This document shows positions 47,272 through 57,855 of a DNA stretch of 64,000 bases, piece after piece (the first letter of the stretch is position 1; each line of letters starts with the position of its first letter). Below the pieces are notes generated by a model. That model did no database searches, was not told where the DNA came from, and saw nothing but the letters and a program-made list of their open reading frames with translations. Position numbers and translations under genes: made by a program. The DNA comes from Vibrio mimicus (GTDB lineage: Bacteria; Pseudomonadota; Gammaproteobacteria; Enterobacterales; Vibrionaceae): contig NZ_CP077426.1 in the NCBI RefSeq assembly GCF_019048845.1, positions 1,101,501 to 1,165,500 of the forward strand, read 5' to 3'.

Positions 47272-50109
47272 ATGTTCAAAGAGAACAAAAATAAAGTCGA
47301 AACCATTATCAAAACGAGTGAAGAGGCATCTTCTCCTCGACTCAATGGCTCACAACGTCTTAAGGAAAGCGGGCTGATCTTAGCTTTCTTATCATCTATT
47401 TTTCTTGCTGTTGGTCTTTTCAGTTTTAACCCCGCCGATCCATCATGGTCACAAACGGCATGGGGTGCGGATATTCACAATGCGGGTGGCTTAGTCGGAG
47501 CTTGGCTGGCGGACACACTATTTTTTGTTTTTGGCTCACTCGCTTATCCATTACCTTTCATCATTGCTTTTGCTGCGTGGGTGGTATTACGCAAACGTGA
47601 TGAAGGTGAGGTTATTGATTTCACGTTATGGGGAACCCGTTTACTTGGCCTAACGATAGTCTTACTGACCAGTTGTGGTTTGGCGGATATTAACTTTGAT
47701 GATATTTGGTATTTTTCGTCTGGTGGTGTGATCGGGGATGTTCTTACTAGCCTAGCTTTGCCAACCCTCAATCTGTTAGGTACGACACTGGTGCTGCTTT
47801 TTTTGTGGGGGGCCGGTTTTACGCTGTTAACCGGAATTTCTTGGTTGCGTATTGTGGAATGGATTGGTGAGCGCAGCATTGCCACTTTTGTGGGTTTATT
47901 TAATCGCCTACGAGGTGAAAAAACTGAGCGTGTTACCCCTGCTTTGGTGAAACCAGAGTTACCAGAGGAAGAGCCTGAACCGTCATTCTCATTGATGACG
48001 GAGCCAGAAGTTGAAGAGGAAGACCCAGCACTCCATTCTCGCCGTTTCAACATACATATGCCTGAAGAACGAGCTTTACCAGAGGTTCGAATTGAACCGC
48101 AAGCTGAGTTTGTGCAACCGCAACCACGTGTAATGGCTCAGCCTACCCAGTTTGAACCCATAGTTTCAACACGTACTCAACAGTGGAATGCGACGATTGA
48201 GGAGCTCGATCAACAAGCTCGTTTAGTTGATGATTATGCCGATGAGGAAAGTGAGGCTGTATCTGGGGTCTCTTCACTAGTAGCTTCTACGGACTCAACG
48301 CTATCGACAAATATTATGATCGATGAAGATGATGAGGCAGGGGCTGAAAGCTTTAGCCACTCATTCAATATTGACATTGAAGATGAAGAGGTTGAGCCGA
48401 GTATTTCGAACTTAAGCTGGTCCGATGACGATGAGGTGGATGAAATGCCTCCGGTTATCTCAACTCAATCCATTGATACTGAATGGGAGGAGGAAGAAGA
48501 ATCTGAGGATAGTGATGTCGCTGCATTCCAAAACATAGTCGCTGAAGCGCAAGCCAGCACTATTGCAAAACAGAATCCATTCTTAGTGCAAAAAGCCGTT
48601 AATCTACCTAAGCCAACAGAGCCAATGCCAACACTGGAGCTGCTTTATCATCCAGAAAAGCGTGAAAATTTTATTGATCGTGACGCGTTGGAAGAGATCG
48701 CACGCTTGGTTGAATCGAAGTTAGCGGATTACAAAATTCAGGCTCAGGTGGTGGATATTTTCCCAGGCCCTGTGATTACCCGTTTTGAGTTGGACTTGGC
48801 TCCTGGTGTGAAAGTCAGCCGAATTTCTAGCCTGTCGATGGACTTAGCGCGCTCGCTTTCAGCCATGGCTGTTCGAGTGGTTGAAGTGATTCCTGGCAAA
48901 CCTTATGTTGGCCTAGAATTGCCGAATATGTCACGCCAGACGGTCTATCTGTCCGATGTGATTGCGAGCCCACAGTTTAAAGAGTCCAAATCTCCCACAA
49001 CCGTGGTACTTGGACAAGACATCGCTGGTGATGCTGTGGTAGCTGACTTGTCAAAAATGCCTCACGTGCTGGTGGCGGGTACCACGGGTTCTGGTAAGTC
49101 GGTCGGCGTTAACGTCATGATTCTGAGTATGCTGTATAAAGCGTCTCCTGAAGATGTACGTTTTATTATGATTGACCCGAAAATGCTGGAGCTTTCTGTC
49201 TATGAAGGTATTCCTCATCTCTTAGCGGAAGTGGTGACAGACATGAAGGATGCATCTAACGCACTGCGCTGGTGTGTGGGAGAGATGGAACGTCGCTACA
49301 AGCTTATGTCAGTACTGGGTGTACGTAACATCAAAGGGTTTAATGATAAGTTACGTATGGCCGCTGAAGCCGGACATCCAATCTATGATCCTCTCTGGAA
49401 AGAGGGGGATAGTATGGACAGTGAACCTCCATTGCTTGAAAAATTGCCTTATATTGTGGTCGTTGTCGATGAGTTTGCTGACCTGATGATGGTAGTGGGT
49501 AAAAAAGTTGAAGAGCTGATTGCTCGTTTGGCACAAAAAGCTCGTGCCGCGGGTATCCACTTAATTTTGGCGACACAACGCCCATCGGTGGATGTGATTA
49601 CGGGTCTGATTAAGGCTAACATTCCGACTCGTGTTGCTTTCACCGTTTCTACAAAAACGGACTCACGAACGATTTTGGATCAAAGCGGTGCAGAATCTCT
49701 GCTTGGTATGGGTGATATGCTTTATTTGCCACCTGGCTCGAGTCATACGATTCGTGTGCATGGAGCGTTCGCTTCGGATGATGATGTTCATGCGGTGGTC
49801 AATAACTGGAAGGCAAGAGGCAAACCTAATTACATCAGTGAAATTATCCAAGGCGATCATGGACCAGACGCTATGCTGCCTGGTGAGCAGATGGAGTCTG
49901 ATGAAGAGCTAGATCCACTGTTTGATCAAGTAGTTGAACACGTTGTCGAAACACGTCGTGGTTCTGTCTCCGGTGTTCAACGTCGCTTTAAAATTGGTTA
50001 TAACCGCGCAGCAAGAATTGTTGAGCAACTGGAAGCTCAGGGGATTGTCAGTGCTCCGGGGCACAATGGAAACCGTGATGTATTGGCTCCCGCACCAGTG
50101 CGAGACTAA
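47272..50109 (+). CDS. ftsK: DNA translocase FtsK
   Basis: 945 residues. N-terminal membrane domain with four segments within about 30-215, a Pro/Glu-rich acidic linker about 225-455, then the RecA-like motor with Walker A GTTGSGKS at about 603-610 and Walker [16 protein letters not shown], and the C-terminal gamma winged helix ([20 protein letters not shown] and on) that reads the polar KOPS sequences. It links septum formation to chromosome unlinking at dif by XerCD; Vibrio FtsK serves both chromosomes. Follows lrp as in E. coli. The start has only a weak ribosome site. Confidence 0.97.
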   Translation: MFKENKNKVETIIKTSEEASSPRLNGSQRLKESGLILAFLSSIFLAVGLFSFNPADPSWSQTAWGADIHNAGGLVGAWLADTLFFVFGSLAYPLPFIIAFAAWVVLRKRDEGEVIDFTLWGTRLLGLTIVLLTSCGLADINFDDIWYFSSGGVIGDVLTSLALPTLNLLGTTLVLLFLWGAGFTLLTGISWLRIVEWIGERSIATFVGLFNRLRGEKTERVTPALVKPELPEEEPEPSFSLMTEPEVEEEDPALHSRRFNIHMPEERALPEVRIEPQAEFVQPQPRVMAQPTQFEPIVSTRTQQWNATIEELDQQARLVDDYADEESEAVSGVSSLVASTDSTLSTNIMIDEDDEAGAESFSHSFNIDIEDEEVEPSISNLSWSDDDEVDEMPPVISTQSIDTEWEEEEESEDSDVAAFQNIVAEAQASTIAKQNPFLVQKAVNLPKPTEPMPTLELLYHPEKRENFIDRDALEEIARLVESKLADYKIQAQVVDIFPGPVITRFELDLAPGVKVSRISSLSMDLARSLSAMAVRVVEVIPGKPYVGLELPNMSRQTVYLSDVIASPQFKESKSPTTVVLGQDIAGDAVVADLSKMPHVLVAGTTGSGKSVGVNVMILSMLYKASPEDVRFIMIDPKMLELSVYEGIPHLLAEVVTDMKDASNALRWCVGEMERRYKLMSVLGVRNIKGFNDKLRMAAEAGHPIYDPLWKEGDSMDSEPPLLEKLPYIVVVVDEFADLMMVVGKKVEELIARLAQKARAAGIHLILATQRPSVDVITGLIKANIPTRVAFTVSTKTDSRTILDQSGAESLLGMGDMLYLPPGSSHTIRVHGAFASDDDVHAVVNNWKARGKPNYISEIIQGDHGPDAMLPGEQMESDEELDPLFDQVVEHVVETRRGSVSGVQRRFKIGYNRAARIVEQLEAQGIVSAPGHNGNRDVLAPAPVRD

Positions 50110-50112
50110 AAG

Positions 50113-50137
50113 AAAAAGGCGCTTAAAGCGCCTTTTT
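50113..50137. terminator. Bidirectional terminator between ftsK and dsbB
   Basis: Stem AAAAAGGCGCT / AGCGCCTTTTT (50113-50123, 50127-50137), loop TAA. A-tract and T-tract flank both sides, serving converging genes. Confidence 0.92.
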
Positions 50138-50161
50138 AATCAGTATTAAATCGCTATTCAG

Positions 50162-50683
50162 TTAGCGTGATGCTTTTGCCAGTTGCGCAATGATAAATAC
50201 GCCTAATGCCAATAAATTAGCGGCAAAAATAACCACTAACCATTGAGGCATTGAAAGCGTCAAAAATTGCCATACCACCTTGCTACAATCACCATACGCT
50301 TCAAACAGATTGGGAGCCCACTGATTTAACGGAGCCCATGAAGGGAAGGTGACAAACAGGTCACAGGTAGCAAATGGTGAAGGATTGAATTGGTAGTTCA
50401 CATGCTCCATCGCCAGAGTCAAGCCTTTGTAACTGCTCGCTCCCCAAGCTGCAAAACCTAACCAACGCACGATCGGGTTTTGCGGGGCAATAGCGCCAAT
50501 CATGGCCGCTACGCCAATACCTAGCATTGCGATGCGTTCATAAATGCACATTACGCATGGTGCGAGCAACATGACATGTTGGAAATACATAGCACATAGG
50601 GTGAAGAACACGACAAAAGCCAGTAGCAATAGCCAAGAGAGTCGCGATTGGGAAAAAGATTTAAGAGAGGATAATAAACGCAC
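50162..50683 (-). CDS. dsbB: Disulfide bond formation protein DsbB
   Basis: 173 residues, four membrane helices, with the two periplasmic Cys pairs of DsbB: C43/C46 in APCVMCIYER and C107/C133 in the second loop (FATCDLF ... AYGDCSKV). It reoxidises DsbA and passes the electrons to quinone, so it supports disulfide formation in secreted proteins and toxins. Behind nhaB on the same strand, as in other Vibrio, with an intervening terminator. Confidence 0.95.
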   Translation of the reverse strand: MRLLSSLKSFSQSRLSWLLLLAFVVFFTLCAMYFQHVMLLAPCVMCIYERIAMLGIGVAAMIGAIAPQNPIVRWLGFAAWGASSYKGLTLAMEHVNYQFNPSPFATCDLFVTFPSWAPLNQWAPNLFEAYGDCSKVVWQFLTLSMPQWLVVIFAANLLALGVFIIAQLAKASR

Positions 50684-50704
50684 AGATAGATCCTTGTTAA
50701 AAAG

Positions 50705-50730
50705 AAAAGCTCTGAATAGTCAGAGCTTTT
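50705..50730 (-). terminator. nhaB terminator
   Basis: Perfect 11-bp stem AAAAGCTCTGA / TCAGAGCTTTT (50705-50715, 50720-50730), loop ATAG; T-rich tail on the minus strand. Confidence 0.88.
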
Positions 50731-50762
50731 TATCTTGGAATAGTTTCAGGTTCAACAGAAAT

Positions 50763-52355
50763 TTAGTGGCCACTTTGGAGCAAAGTATCTACTGCAGGAG
50801 CGACATGGTGGTTGATCCAGCCTAAATTGTAGAAGAGCTCAGTCATCGGTTCGAGTAGGAACATAATTCCCATCAAGCCCACAATAGAAAGCACTAAGGT
50901 GTATGGGAAAGCCATCACGACCATCCGTCCATAAGAGAGGCGGATCAGTGGTGCCAAAGCCGAAGTTAGCAAGAACAAGAATGCAGCTTGACCATTTGGA
51001 GTTGCTACAGAAGGTAAGTTGGTTCCCGTGTTGATAGCGACCGCGAGTAAATCAAATTGGTCACGAGAAATTAAGCCTTCCGTGAGTGCCGTTTTTACTT
51101 CAGTAATGTACACAGTACCAACGAATACATTGTCTGACACCATGGAGAGCAAGCCGTTAGCGACATAGAACAACGCCAACTGAGTACCGTGGTCTTCCAC
51201 ATTCAGTACAGCATCAATAACGGGTTTGAATAGTTCTTGATCGATGATTACTGCCACAATTGAGAAGAAAACTGCTAACAGAGCGGTAAAAGGTAAGGCC
51301 TCTTCAAACGCTTTGCCAAGAGAGTGTTCCTCTATCACGCCTGTAAAGGCCGTTGCCAGAATAATTACAGATAGACCGATTAAGCCAACTGCGGCAAGGT
51401 GAAGGGCTAAACCGACAATCAGCCACACCGCAATCGCACCTTGTACCCACAATTTGGCGACATCTTGTGTAGTGCGGTTTTTACGTTCTTCAGAATCAAA
51501 ATCGAGCAAGATCTGACGAACGTTAGCCGGCAAGCGGGCACCATAACCAAACAGACGGAGCTTCTCAACGAGCATACATGTCAGCATACCTGCAACAAAA
51601 ACAGGCAGAGTCACTGGTGCCATACGAATTAAGAACTCACCGAAGTGCCAGCCAGCTTGATCTGCAATGATTAAGTTTTGTGGTTCACCCACCATGGTTG
51701 TTACACCACCAAGTGCGGTACCCACGCCTGCGTGCATCAAAAGCGAACGTAAAAACGCTCGATAGTTTTCAAGGTCATCACGAGTTAACTCAGGAATGCT
51801 CTCATCGTGAGTATGATCGTGAGAAGATTGGATGCTTTGCCCTGAAGCTACTTTGTGATAAATCGAATAGAAGCCGACAGCAACGCTGATGATGACCGCA
51901 ATTACAGTCAGTGCATCAAGGAAGGCAGAAAGAAACGCCGCAGTGACGCTAAAGGCGAGTGAAAGCAGAACTTTAGAGCGAATACCTAACAAGATCTTGG
52001 TGAAGATGAACAGCAGTAGCTGTTTCATAAAGTAGATACCTGCCACCATGAACACCAGAAGCAGTAGCACTTCAATGTTGGCAACAAGCTCGTGCTTGAC
52101 TTGCTCAGGACTTGTCATTCCAATCGCTATCGCTTCAATAGCAAGTAAACCACCGGGCTGCAGTGGATAGCATTTCAGAGCCATCGCTAGAGTAAAGATG
52201 AACTCAATTACCAACAACCAACCAGCAATGAAAGGGTTGATAAAGAAGAAAACGATTGGGTTAATAATGAGGAAAGAAATGATGGCAACTTTGTACCAAT
52301 CTGGCGCTTTACCAAGGAAGTTCTTGATAAACGCATTTCCGAGGGACATCGGCAT
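50763..52355 (-). CDS. nhaB: Na+/H+ antiporter NhaB
   Basis: 530 residues, about eleven to twelve membrane helices, starting [20 protein letters not shown] like other NhaB proteins. Characteristic stretches are [39 protein letters not shown] and [20 protein letters not shown]. It expels Na+ in exchange for H+, important for a marine-type organism that uses Na+ gradients. Divergent from fadR with 647 nt between the starts, the classical nhaB-fadR arrangement. Confidence 0.96.
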   Translation of the reverse strand: MPMSLGNAFIKNFLGKAPDWYKVAIISFLIINPIVFFFINPFIAGWLLVIEFIFTLAMALKCYPLQPGGLLAIEAIAIGMTSPEQVKHELVANIEVLLLLVFMVAGIYFMKQLLLFIFTKILLGIRSKVLLSLAFSVTAAFLSAFLDALTVIAVIISVAVGFYSIYHKVASGQSIQSSHDHTHDESIPELTRDDLENYRAFLRSLLMHAGVGTALGGVTTMVGEPQNLIIADQAGWHFGEFLIRMAPVTLPVFVAGMLTCMLVEKLRLFGYGARLPANVRQILLDFDSEERKNRTTQDVAKLWVQGAIAVWLIVGLALHLAAVGLIGLSVIILATAFTGVIEEHSLGKAFEEALPFTALLAVFFSIVAVIIDQELFKPVIDAVLNVEDHGTQLALFYVANGLLSMVSDNVFVGTVYITEVKTALTEGLISRDQFDLLAVAINTGTNLPSVATPNGQAAFLFLLTSALAPLIRLSYGRMVVMAFPYTLVLSIVGLMGIMFLLEPMTELFYNLGWINHHVAPAVDTLLQSGH

Positions 52356-53002
52356 GGGAATTACTCTTAAACTGTTGTTATAGATAGACTCTGTGTCGTG
52401 CCTGTTATCACGAAAATATCGGACTCAGTGTTTAGACAAAATCTTCATCAACTGCGATTTGGAAAGAAAATAAAAGCATTAAATGGATTATATTCTTACC
52501 AAGTCACTCCTTGAGAAAAACAAGCACTCCGTACTTTGACCGCAACTGTACTTGCCGTTACATAATAGTCAACAACAAATATCATTATGATAAAAACTCA
52601 CTAAACTTTCGTTAAAAAACGCGATCTAAGTGGCGTAAGCATAACACAAAGCTGCCAAAAAATTCATTTAGAAGCTGTGGGTTAGATGAAATAGAATTTA
52701 AAACATCTTAACTCGGAATAAATACCTCTTTGGAGTAAGTTTATTTTGCTAAAAGGGAATGACAGACTGTGAGCTGCCTTCCTGTTATTCCAAGCATTTT
52801 GTGCGTTTTTTATTTTGGAAAAATGTTTCAGCTTCACCTTCTGCATAAAATGATCAGATTGGTTCATCTAAGTTAAATTAGAGTAATTGCACTATGTTCG
52901 CTTTGTGACAAGATTATCGATGCTTGGTTTTCGAGTCGTACTAAGTAGTGGTATGATGAGTACCATTCGACCCAAATAAAACAAGAATTGGATAAGTCAT
53001 TA
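52356..53002. other. 647-nt nhaB-fadR divergent regulatory region
   Basis: AT-rich, no supported gene. A -10-like TATGAT lies at 52952-52957 inside a small palindrome (TGGTA / TACCA, 52949-52965) that could belong to the fadR promoter, but its -35 is poor. I see no match to the FadR operator (TGGTCnGACCA) and no tRNA or obvious small-RNA terminator. Confidence 0.5.
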
Positions 53003-53842
53003 ATGGTCATTAAGGCAAAAAGCCCAGCGGGTTTCGCTGAGAAATATATTATTGAGAGTATTTGGAACGGCCGTTTTCCACCGGGTTCTATCTTGCCTGC
53101 AGAGCGTGAGCTTTCAGAACTGATTGGGGTTACACGAACAACATTACGTGAAGTGTTGCAGCGCTTGGCTCGTGATGGTTGGCTCACGATCCAACATGGT
53201 AAGCCCACAAAGGTAAATCAGTTTATGGAAACCTCTGGGTTACATATTCTGGATACTTTGATGACACTTGATGCAGATAATGCCACCAGTATTGTTGAAG
53301 ATCTTTTGGCTGCAAGAACCAACATCAGTCCTATTTTCATGCGTTACGCGTTTAAGCTGAATAAAGAAAGTGCTGAACGCATTATGATTAATGTCATCGA
53401 ATCTTGTGAGGCTTTGGTGAACGCGCCATCTTGGGATGCCTTCATTACTGCCTCTCCATATGCGGAAAAAATTCAGCAGCACGTTAAAGAAGATAACGAA
53501 AAAGATGAACTTAAGAGACAAGAAATTCTGATTGCAAAAACGTTCAATTTTTATGATTACATGCTGTTCCAACGCTTGGCTTTCCACTCTGGTAACCAGA
53601 TATATGGTTTGATTTTTAACGGATTGAAAAAGCTCTATGACCGAGTTGGGAGCTACTACTTTTCCAATCCAGAAGCTCGCGAGTTGGCGATGGAGTTTTA
53701 CCGTCAACTGCTCGCTGTCTGCCAAAGTGGTGAGCGTGAGCAATTGCCTCACGTTATTCGCCAATATGGGATTGCGAGTGGTCACATTTGGCATCAGATG
53801 AAAATGACTTTGCCATCGAATTTTACAGAAGACGATTGCTAA
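53003..53842 (+). CDS. fadR: Fatty-acid metabolism regulator FadR with Vibrio insertion
   Basis: 279 residues from [20 protein letters not shown]; an ATG at 52988 would add five residues not found in FadR. GntR-type winged helix about 1-75 ([20 protein letters not shown]), then the acyl-CoA-binding helical domain. Between WDAF and [14 protein letters not shown] it has an extra segment of about 40 residues (about 138-177) absent from E. coli FadR (239 residues). In V. cholerae this insertion creates a second acyl-CoA site. FadR represses fatty-acid degradation and activates unsaturated fatty-acid synthesis. Bidirectional terminator behind. Confidence 0.96.
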   Translation: MVIKAKSPAGFAEKYIIESIWNGRFPPGSILPAERELSELIGVTRTTLREVLQRLARDGWLTIQHGKPTKVNQFMETSGLHILDTLMTLDADNATSIVEDLLAARTNISPIFMRYAFKLNKESAERIMINVIESCEALVNAPSWDAFITASPYAEKIQQHVKEDNEKDELKRQEILIAKTFNFYDYMLFQRLAFHSGNQIYGLIFNGLKKLYDRVGSYYFSNPEARELAMEFYRQLLAVCQSGEREQLPHVIRQYGIASGHIWHQMKMTLPSNFTEDDC

Positions 53843-53861
53843 TTGAGTCTACTCACTCAGC

Positions 53862-53888
53862 AAAAAAGCCCGCATTGCGGGCTTTTTT
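53862..53888. terminator. Bidirectional terminator behind fadR
   Basis: Perfect 12-bp stem AAAAAAGCCCGC / GCGGGCTTTTTT (53862-53873, 53877-53888), loop ATT; also serves the converging CARF gene. Confidence 0.95.
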
Positions 53889-53924
53889 TCACCATTATCC
53901 TCAAAGGTCTCAGGTGTTAAGGGA

Positions 53925-55076
53925 TTAGTTACCACCCGCAGCTTTGAACCATTGTGTTAAATGGGTTTTGAGATCTTTAAGTTCTTCTGGACCGATTAAG
54001 GCTAAACCGAGATCTTCCGCACGAGTGATATCGTTATGGCGTAATGGACGGAAACTCACCAACATAGCGCGTGCCTGTAAACCTCCGAGTAAGTCGCGGA
54101 GTGATTCTAGTTTATACAGTGTGTCGTCTCCATCATCTCGCATGCCTTTGGTTTTACATTCAATGATATGCAGCTTGTTGTTTACAACGGTGGCGACATC
54201 AAGCTCATTACGGACTTCTCTGTCCCCTAATTGGCGGTAAACTTGTACGTTAAGCGAGCGATCTTGAATGGTCGGTAGGTCATCTTGAATCTGTTTAACG
54301 GTACTGTGCACAAGAGTTTCTAACCATTCGCCGTTGGAAAACCGGCGAGCCTCTTCATTGCTGAAAGTAAGGATACCATTTTCATAAGTGGCAATATTCG
54401 CTTCAACCAGATCGGTCAGCAGAAGGTTTAACTCGCGATAACCTTGTTGTTTATCAGAAAGTTCAACATCCAGTCGTTGTTCTTTACGACAAGTGGTCGC
54501 TAAGTAATTTAATGTGGCAAGCCCTGGCCCCAATTCTAAAGCGTTACCCGCCCAACGCTCGCCTAATTCGTAGAGTTGCTTATCGAGTTGTGGTGGTAGT
54601 TGGTGCTCATTAAATTCGCCTCGTGCACCAAAAATAGTGAGGTAATCGGCAATTGTGATACGGTCTTGAACTTGAGTATCTTGGTTGCCATCCGGATAAA
54701 GCCAGCATAGACAGTCGCTGTTGGGCTCAACCACAAAAATGGGCCAACGGTAGCTACGGAAAATTTCGTAGGCTGAGAGTAATCGATGTCGTAAGCCGCA
54801 GCTTGCATTGAATTTGACTTCTTCTCCACGTGCTTTGAGCGATTCAGCAAGTTCACGAATCGCACTTTTAATGGCAGAAGTGTTAGCCCCTGCCGGGATT
54901 TCAAAGAAATCAGTCGTAATATTACGTTTGTTTAAAACATCGCTAAGGCGTTGAAAAATTACCGTTTGGGACTGGTCGCCGATAAAAATGATGTGACGGC
55001 TAACGGTTCGATGATCGAGCAGTGGTGTGACTAAGCGAACTGGATCCTGATCGATAATCCCTACATGTATAGCCAT
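53925..55076 (-). CDS. Stand-alone CARF plus PD-(D/E)XK nuclease (DUF1887, VC1899-type)
   Basis: 383 residues. N-terminal CARF Rossmann domain about 1-135 with the ligand-loop motif NASCGLRH (90-97), where most CARF proteins of this branch carry NxTGGTK; a winged-helix-like middle about 160-245; and a C-terminal restriction-endonuclease-like domain with E253, E291, D293 and E306-C-K308 (NELDVATVV, IIECKTKG), the PD-(D/E)XK pattern. The same architecture is found in Card1/Can2, effectors of type III CRISPR that are switched on by cyclic oligoadenylate. No CRISPR or Cas10 gene lies in this window. GAGGAAA ribosome site ahead. Single gene between fadR and a chemoreceptor. Confidence 0.88.
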   Translation of the reverse strand: MAIHVGIIDQDPVRLVTPLLDHRTVSRHIIFIGDQSQTVIFQRLSDVLNKRNITTDFFEIPAGANTSAIKSAIRELAESLKARGEEVKFNASCGLRHRLLSAYEIFRSYRWPIFVVEPNSDCLCWLYPDGNQDTQVQDRITIADYLTIFGARGEFNEHQLPPQLDKQLYELGERWAGNALELGPGLATLNYLATTCRKEQRLDVELSDKQQGYRELNLLLTDLVEANIATYENGILTFSNEEARRFSNGEWLETLVHSTVKQIQDDLPTIQDRSLNVQVYRQLGDREVRNELDVATVVNNKLHIIECKTKGMRDDGDDTLYKLESLRDLLGGLQARAMLVSFRPLRHNDITRAEDLGLALIGPEELKDLKTHLTQWFKAAGGN

Positions 55077-55157
55077 AAAGTTTCCTCATGATTTGCTTGC
55101 ATGAGTGGAGAGAAAAGTGGCGCAAGCTTTGTTACTCATATGACGATGAAGGGATGA

Positions 55158-55192
55158 AAAAACAAGAGCGACTCGATTTAAAAGTCGCTCTT
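55158..55192 (-). terminator. Terminator of the chemoreceptor gene
   Basis: Stem AAGAGCGACT / AGTCGCTCTT (55164-55173, 55183-55192); on the minus strand it is followed by the T-run complementary to AAAAAA at about 55157-55162. Confidence 0.88.
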
Positions 55193-55234
55193 TGCGGAAA
55201 AATTGACACGAAAGGTACAAAGACTTAGCTAATG

Positions 55235-57226
55235 CTAAAGTTTGAAGCGATGTACCAGTTCACTTTGTTGGTTAGCCAATGCAGTTAGACTCGCACTGGT
55301 TTGTGCGATTTGAGACATAGCTCGATAGCTCTCATCTGAGATGTGATTGATATCTTCAATACTGCGCGCTATCGAGGTTGTGGTTTCGTTTTGCTCACCA
55401 GCGGCTTGAGAGATATGTGTACTCATATGGCTGATTTCGATAATCAGTGCTTGGATCTCTTCCATCGCGCTGTTGGCGTTCGAGGCTTGTTCAACCGACA
55501 TCTCCATATCTTGCATACAGCTTTCAATCACTTTGCTCGCAGATGACGAGCTCGTTTGTAGGTTACTGATCATCGATTCAATTTCAGAAGTCGATTGGGT
55601 AGTGCGCTGAGCTAACACGCGAACTTCATCTGCTACCACTGCAAACCCACGGCCTTGCTCACCTGCGCGTGCAGCTTCAATCGCGGCGTTGAGTGCTAAC
55701 AGGTTAGTTTGTTCAGCGATATTACGGATCACATCCAAAATCGAACCGATTTGGCTACTCATCTTACGAAGATCACCGACTGCTTCAACTGACTCAATCA
55801 GGCGTGTTTCAAGTTGGCGGATGGTGCTGATATTGTTACTCATGATTTGGCGACCAGATTCAGACGCCGTTTCCACCTGTTGTACCATGGCTAATGAGTT
55901 TTGAGCGCTGTTAGCGACTTCTTGTACAGAATGCGCCATTTCGGTCATTGCAGCCGCTACGCTAGAGGTTTGTTCACGTTGGCTGTTCAATTTATTTTGC
56001 GCACTGAGCGAAGTCGTTTGGTTATTGGAGGCGGTTGCAGTTAAATCATCAGAAGCACTATTTAGTTTCACTAAAATATCATGCAAGCTGTCAGCAAGCG
56101 TGTTGATATGGCGGCTTAAGCGACTGAATTCGTTGTTGTAACGGATCTCGATGCGTTGAGTCATATTCCCTTGAGTCAAGCTTTCCAGCGCGCGTAGGAT
56201 CCGAGTGACCGGTTCACGCACACTGTGCGCGATATGATACCCAATCGCAGTCGCTAATAGGACGACAGCAATGCCGATAATAATCGCCTTGATGGTGCCT
56301 TGTTGGTATACCGAACCCGCTTCAGTCAGTGATTGATTAAGATCATCGGTGGCGGTTTGGTTAAACGCCCCCAAAATTGTCATTGCTTTATCTATCTCGT
56401 GGGCAAGATTGGCAATGTTGTCATAGAGTGCAGCACGAGCTTGTAGGTATTCATCGTGTTGATCGAGCACGCCACCTTTTTGGCCAATATCTTGGGTGAA
56501 TTTTGCCACGGGTTCTTCAAAACGTTCCTTCAACTGAGGTAACTGAGTGACCAGCCCACGATAGGCGTAGTTAAGATGAGTGACCGCTTTTTTATTAAGG
56601 TTGACTGCTTTTTCCACGAAAGCAATGTCTGAGCTCGCTAGTGCGTCTGAGGTAATGACTTCCGCATCTTTGAGTTTGATGAAATAGCTTTTGGCCATCA
56701 CTTTAACGGAGATGCTGTCGTTGTTATCAACAAACTCCTTCATACCAATACTCAATTCAGAATGTAGGCGTTGAAACTCTCGAGTGGATTTTTGCACCGC
56801 AGCTTGCGCGGCAAACATGGCTTGATAGTTATTCATCGCAAGGTCAGCCTCGTTGAAATAACGCGCCTCAAGCTGTTTTAATTCCGCGATAGGTTGTTCG
56901 AGTTCAGGGTGGTTTTGACTGGCTTGGCTCAGCTCGTCAAGTACTGTTTGGAATTTTTGCTTGGAGGTAGAAAATGCCTGACGCATTTCACTCATGCGTT
57001 CAGTATCTTGCGTGGTAAGAAAGTCTTTAAACGATTTATCAGCAGATAACAGTTGAACACTGGTTTGGTTTGACAGCGATACTAAGGGTAGCGCAGTCTC
57101 TGAAACACTTTCAAAATTGCTATGGATTTGACTCATCCCTCGCAGCATGATCGCAACGGTCACCACGAACATGATAATGATTAACGCAAACCCCGCATAC
57201 ATTCGCCTGATAACGGAACCCTGCAT
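55235..57226 (-). CDS. Methyl-accepting chemotaxis protein
   Basis: 663 residues from [20 protein letters not shown]; this ATG has GGGAGAG 6 nt ahead, and an ATG nine codons upstream lacks one. One membrane segment about 10-30, a periplasmic helical ligand domain about 31-305, second segment about 310-330, HAMP about 330-385 ([20 protein letters not shown]), and the conserved cytoplasmic tip with [20 protein letters not shown] and [20 protein letters not shown]. It is a chemoreceptor signalling to CheW/CheA. The ligand is unknown; the C-terminus (VHRFKL) lacks a CheR-docking pentapeptide. Confidence 0.93.
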   Translation of the reverse strand: MQGSVIRRMYAGFALIIIMFVVTVAIMLRGMSQIHSNFESVSETALPLVSLSNQTSVQLLSADKSFKDFLTTQDTERMSEMRQAFSTSKQKFQTVLDELSQASQNHPELEQPIAELKQLEARYFNEADLAMNNYQAMFAAQAAVQKSTREFQRLHSELSIGMKEFVDNNDSISVKVMAKSYFIKLKDAEVITSDALASSDIAFVEKAVNLNKKAVTHLNYAYRGLVTQLPQLKERFEEPVAKFTQDIGQKGGVLDQHDEYLQARAALYDNIANLAHEIDKAMTILGAFNQTATDDLNQSLTEAGSVYQQGTIKAIIIGIAVVLLATAIGYHIAHSVREPVTRILRALESLTQGNMTQRIEIRYNNEFSRLSRHINTLADSLHDILVKLNSASDDLTATASNNQTTSLSAQNKLNSQREQTSSVAAAMTEMAHSVQEVANSAQNSLAMVQQVETASESGRQIMSNNISTIRQLETRLIESVEAVGDLRKMSSQIGSILDVIRNIAEQTNLLALNAAIEAARAGEQGRGFAVVADEVRVLAQRTTQSTSEIESMISNLQTSSSSASKVIESCMQDMEMSVEQASNANSAMEEIQALIIEISHMSTHISQAAGEQNETTTSIARSIEDINHISDESYRAMSQIAQTSASLTALANQQSELVHRFKL

Positions 57227-57484
57227 ATTTTCTCTCCCTCGAATATCACTCATTGTTATTAGAATTCATCAAAGACAAATTTGTCTTAAAAAAGTAACAA
57301 AACAATCACGATTGTATTGAGATTGGGAATTGTGTTTTATGACCGATACAGCAAAAACAACCTTTCTCCAGTGAGCTTGCTCAGGTTCTTTTAACTGTAC
57401 GGTGTTTTTTATTGAGCTTTAGTATGCCTTGACGCATACTCAAGCCAGAAAATTCTCAATCAAAACCTTTGTATGGAGTACGTC

Positions 57485-57835
57485 ATGGCGGAAGAAACCA
57501 TTTTCAGCAAAATCATTCGCAAAGAAATTCCAGCCGATATTCTTTATCAAGATGATTTGGTGACCGCATTTCGAGACATTCATCCGCGTGCCCCTAGTCA
57601 TATCTTGATCATTCCTAATAAGTTGATCCCAACTGTGAATGATGTAGTGGTGGAGGATGAGCTTGCGCTTGGGCGTATGTTTACAGTGGCAAAGAAAATT
57701 GCCGAGCAAGAAGGAATTGCAGAAAACGGGTACCGCTTGATCATGAACTGCAATTCACATGGTGGTCAGGAAGTCTACCACATCCATATGCACTTGGTTG
57801 GTGGTCGCCCCCTCGGCCCTCTGCTCATGGGCTAA
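57485..57835 (+). CDS. hinT: HinT purine nucleoside phosphoramidase
   Basis: 116 residues of the HIT family. The histidine triad is H99, H101 and H103 in [11 protein letters not shown]; the [16 protein letters not shown] strand is typical. It hydrolyses adenosine phosphoramidates and lysyl-AMP. I chose ATG 57485 with GGAG 6 nt ahead; the frame reaches an ATG at 57473 that overlaps the ribosome site. First gene of the hinT-lipoprotein-ycfL-lpoB-thiK series. Confidence 0.95.
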   Translation: MAEETIFSKIIRKEIPADILYQDDLVTAFRDIHPRAPSHILIIPNKLIPTVNDVVVEDELALGRMFTVAKKIAEQEGIAENGYRLIMNCNSHGGQEVYHIHMHLVGGRPLGPLLMG

Positions 57836-57855
57836 ATGAATTTTAATGATGTCGA

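Noticed and set aside
52682..52867. Short open frame in the nhaB-fadR spacer
   Set aside because: No ribosome site, low-complexity AT-rich composition, no terminator of its own.
52949..52965. Palindrome TGGTA-N7-TACCA ahead of fadR as FadR operator
   Set aside because: FadR operators need TGGTCnGACCA with a single central base; the spacing here is far too wide.
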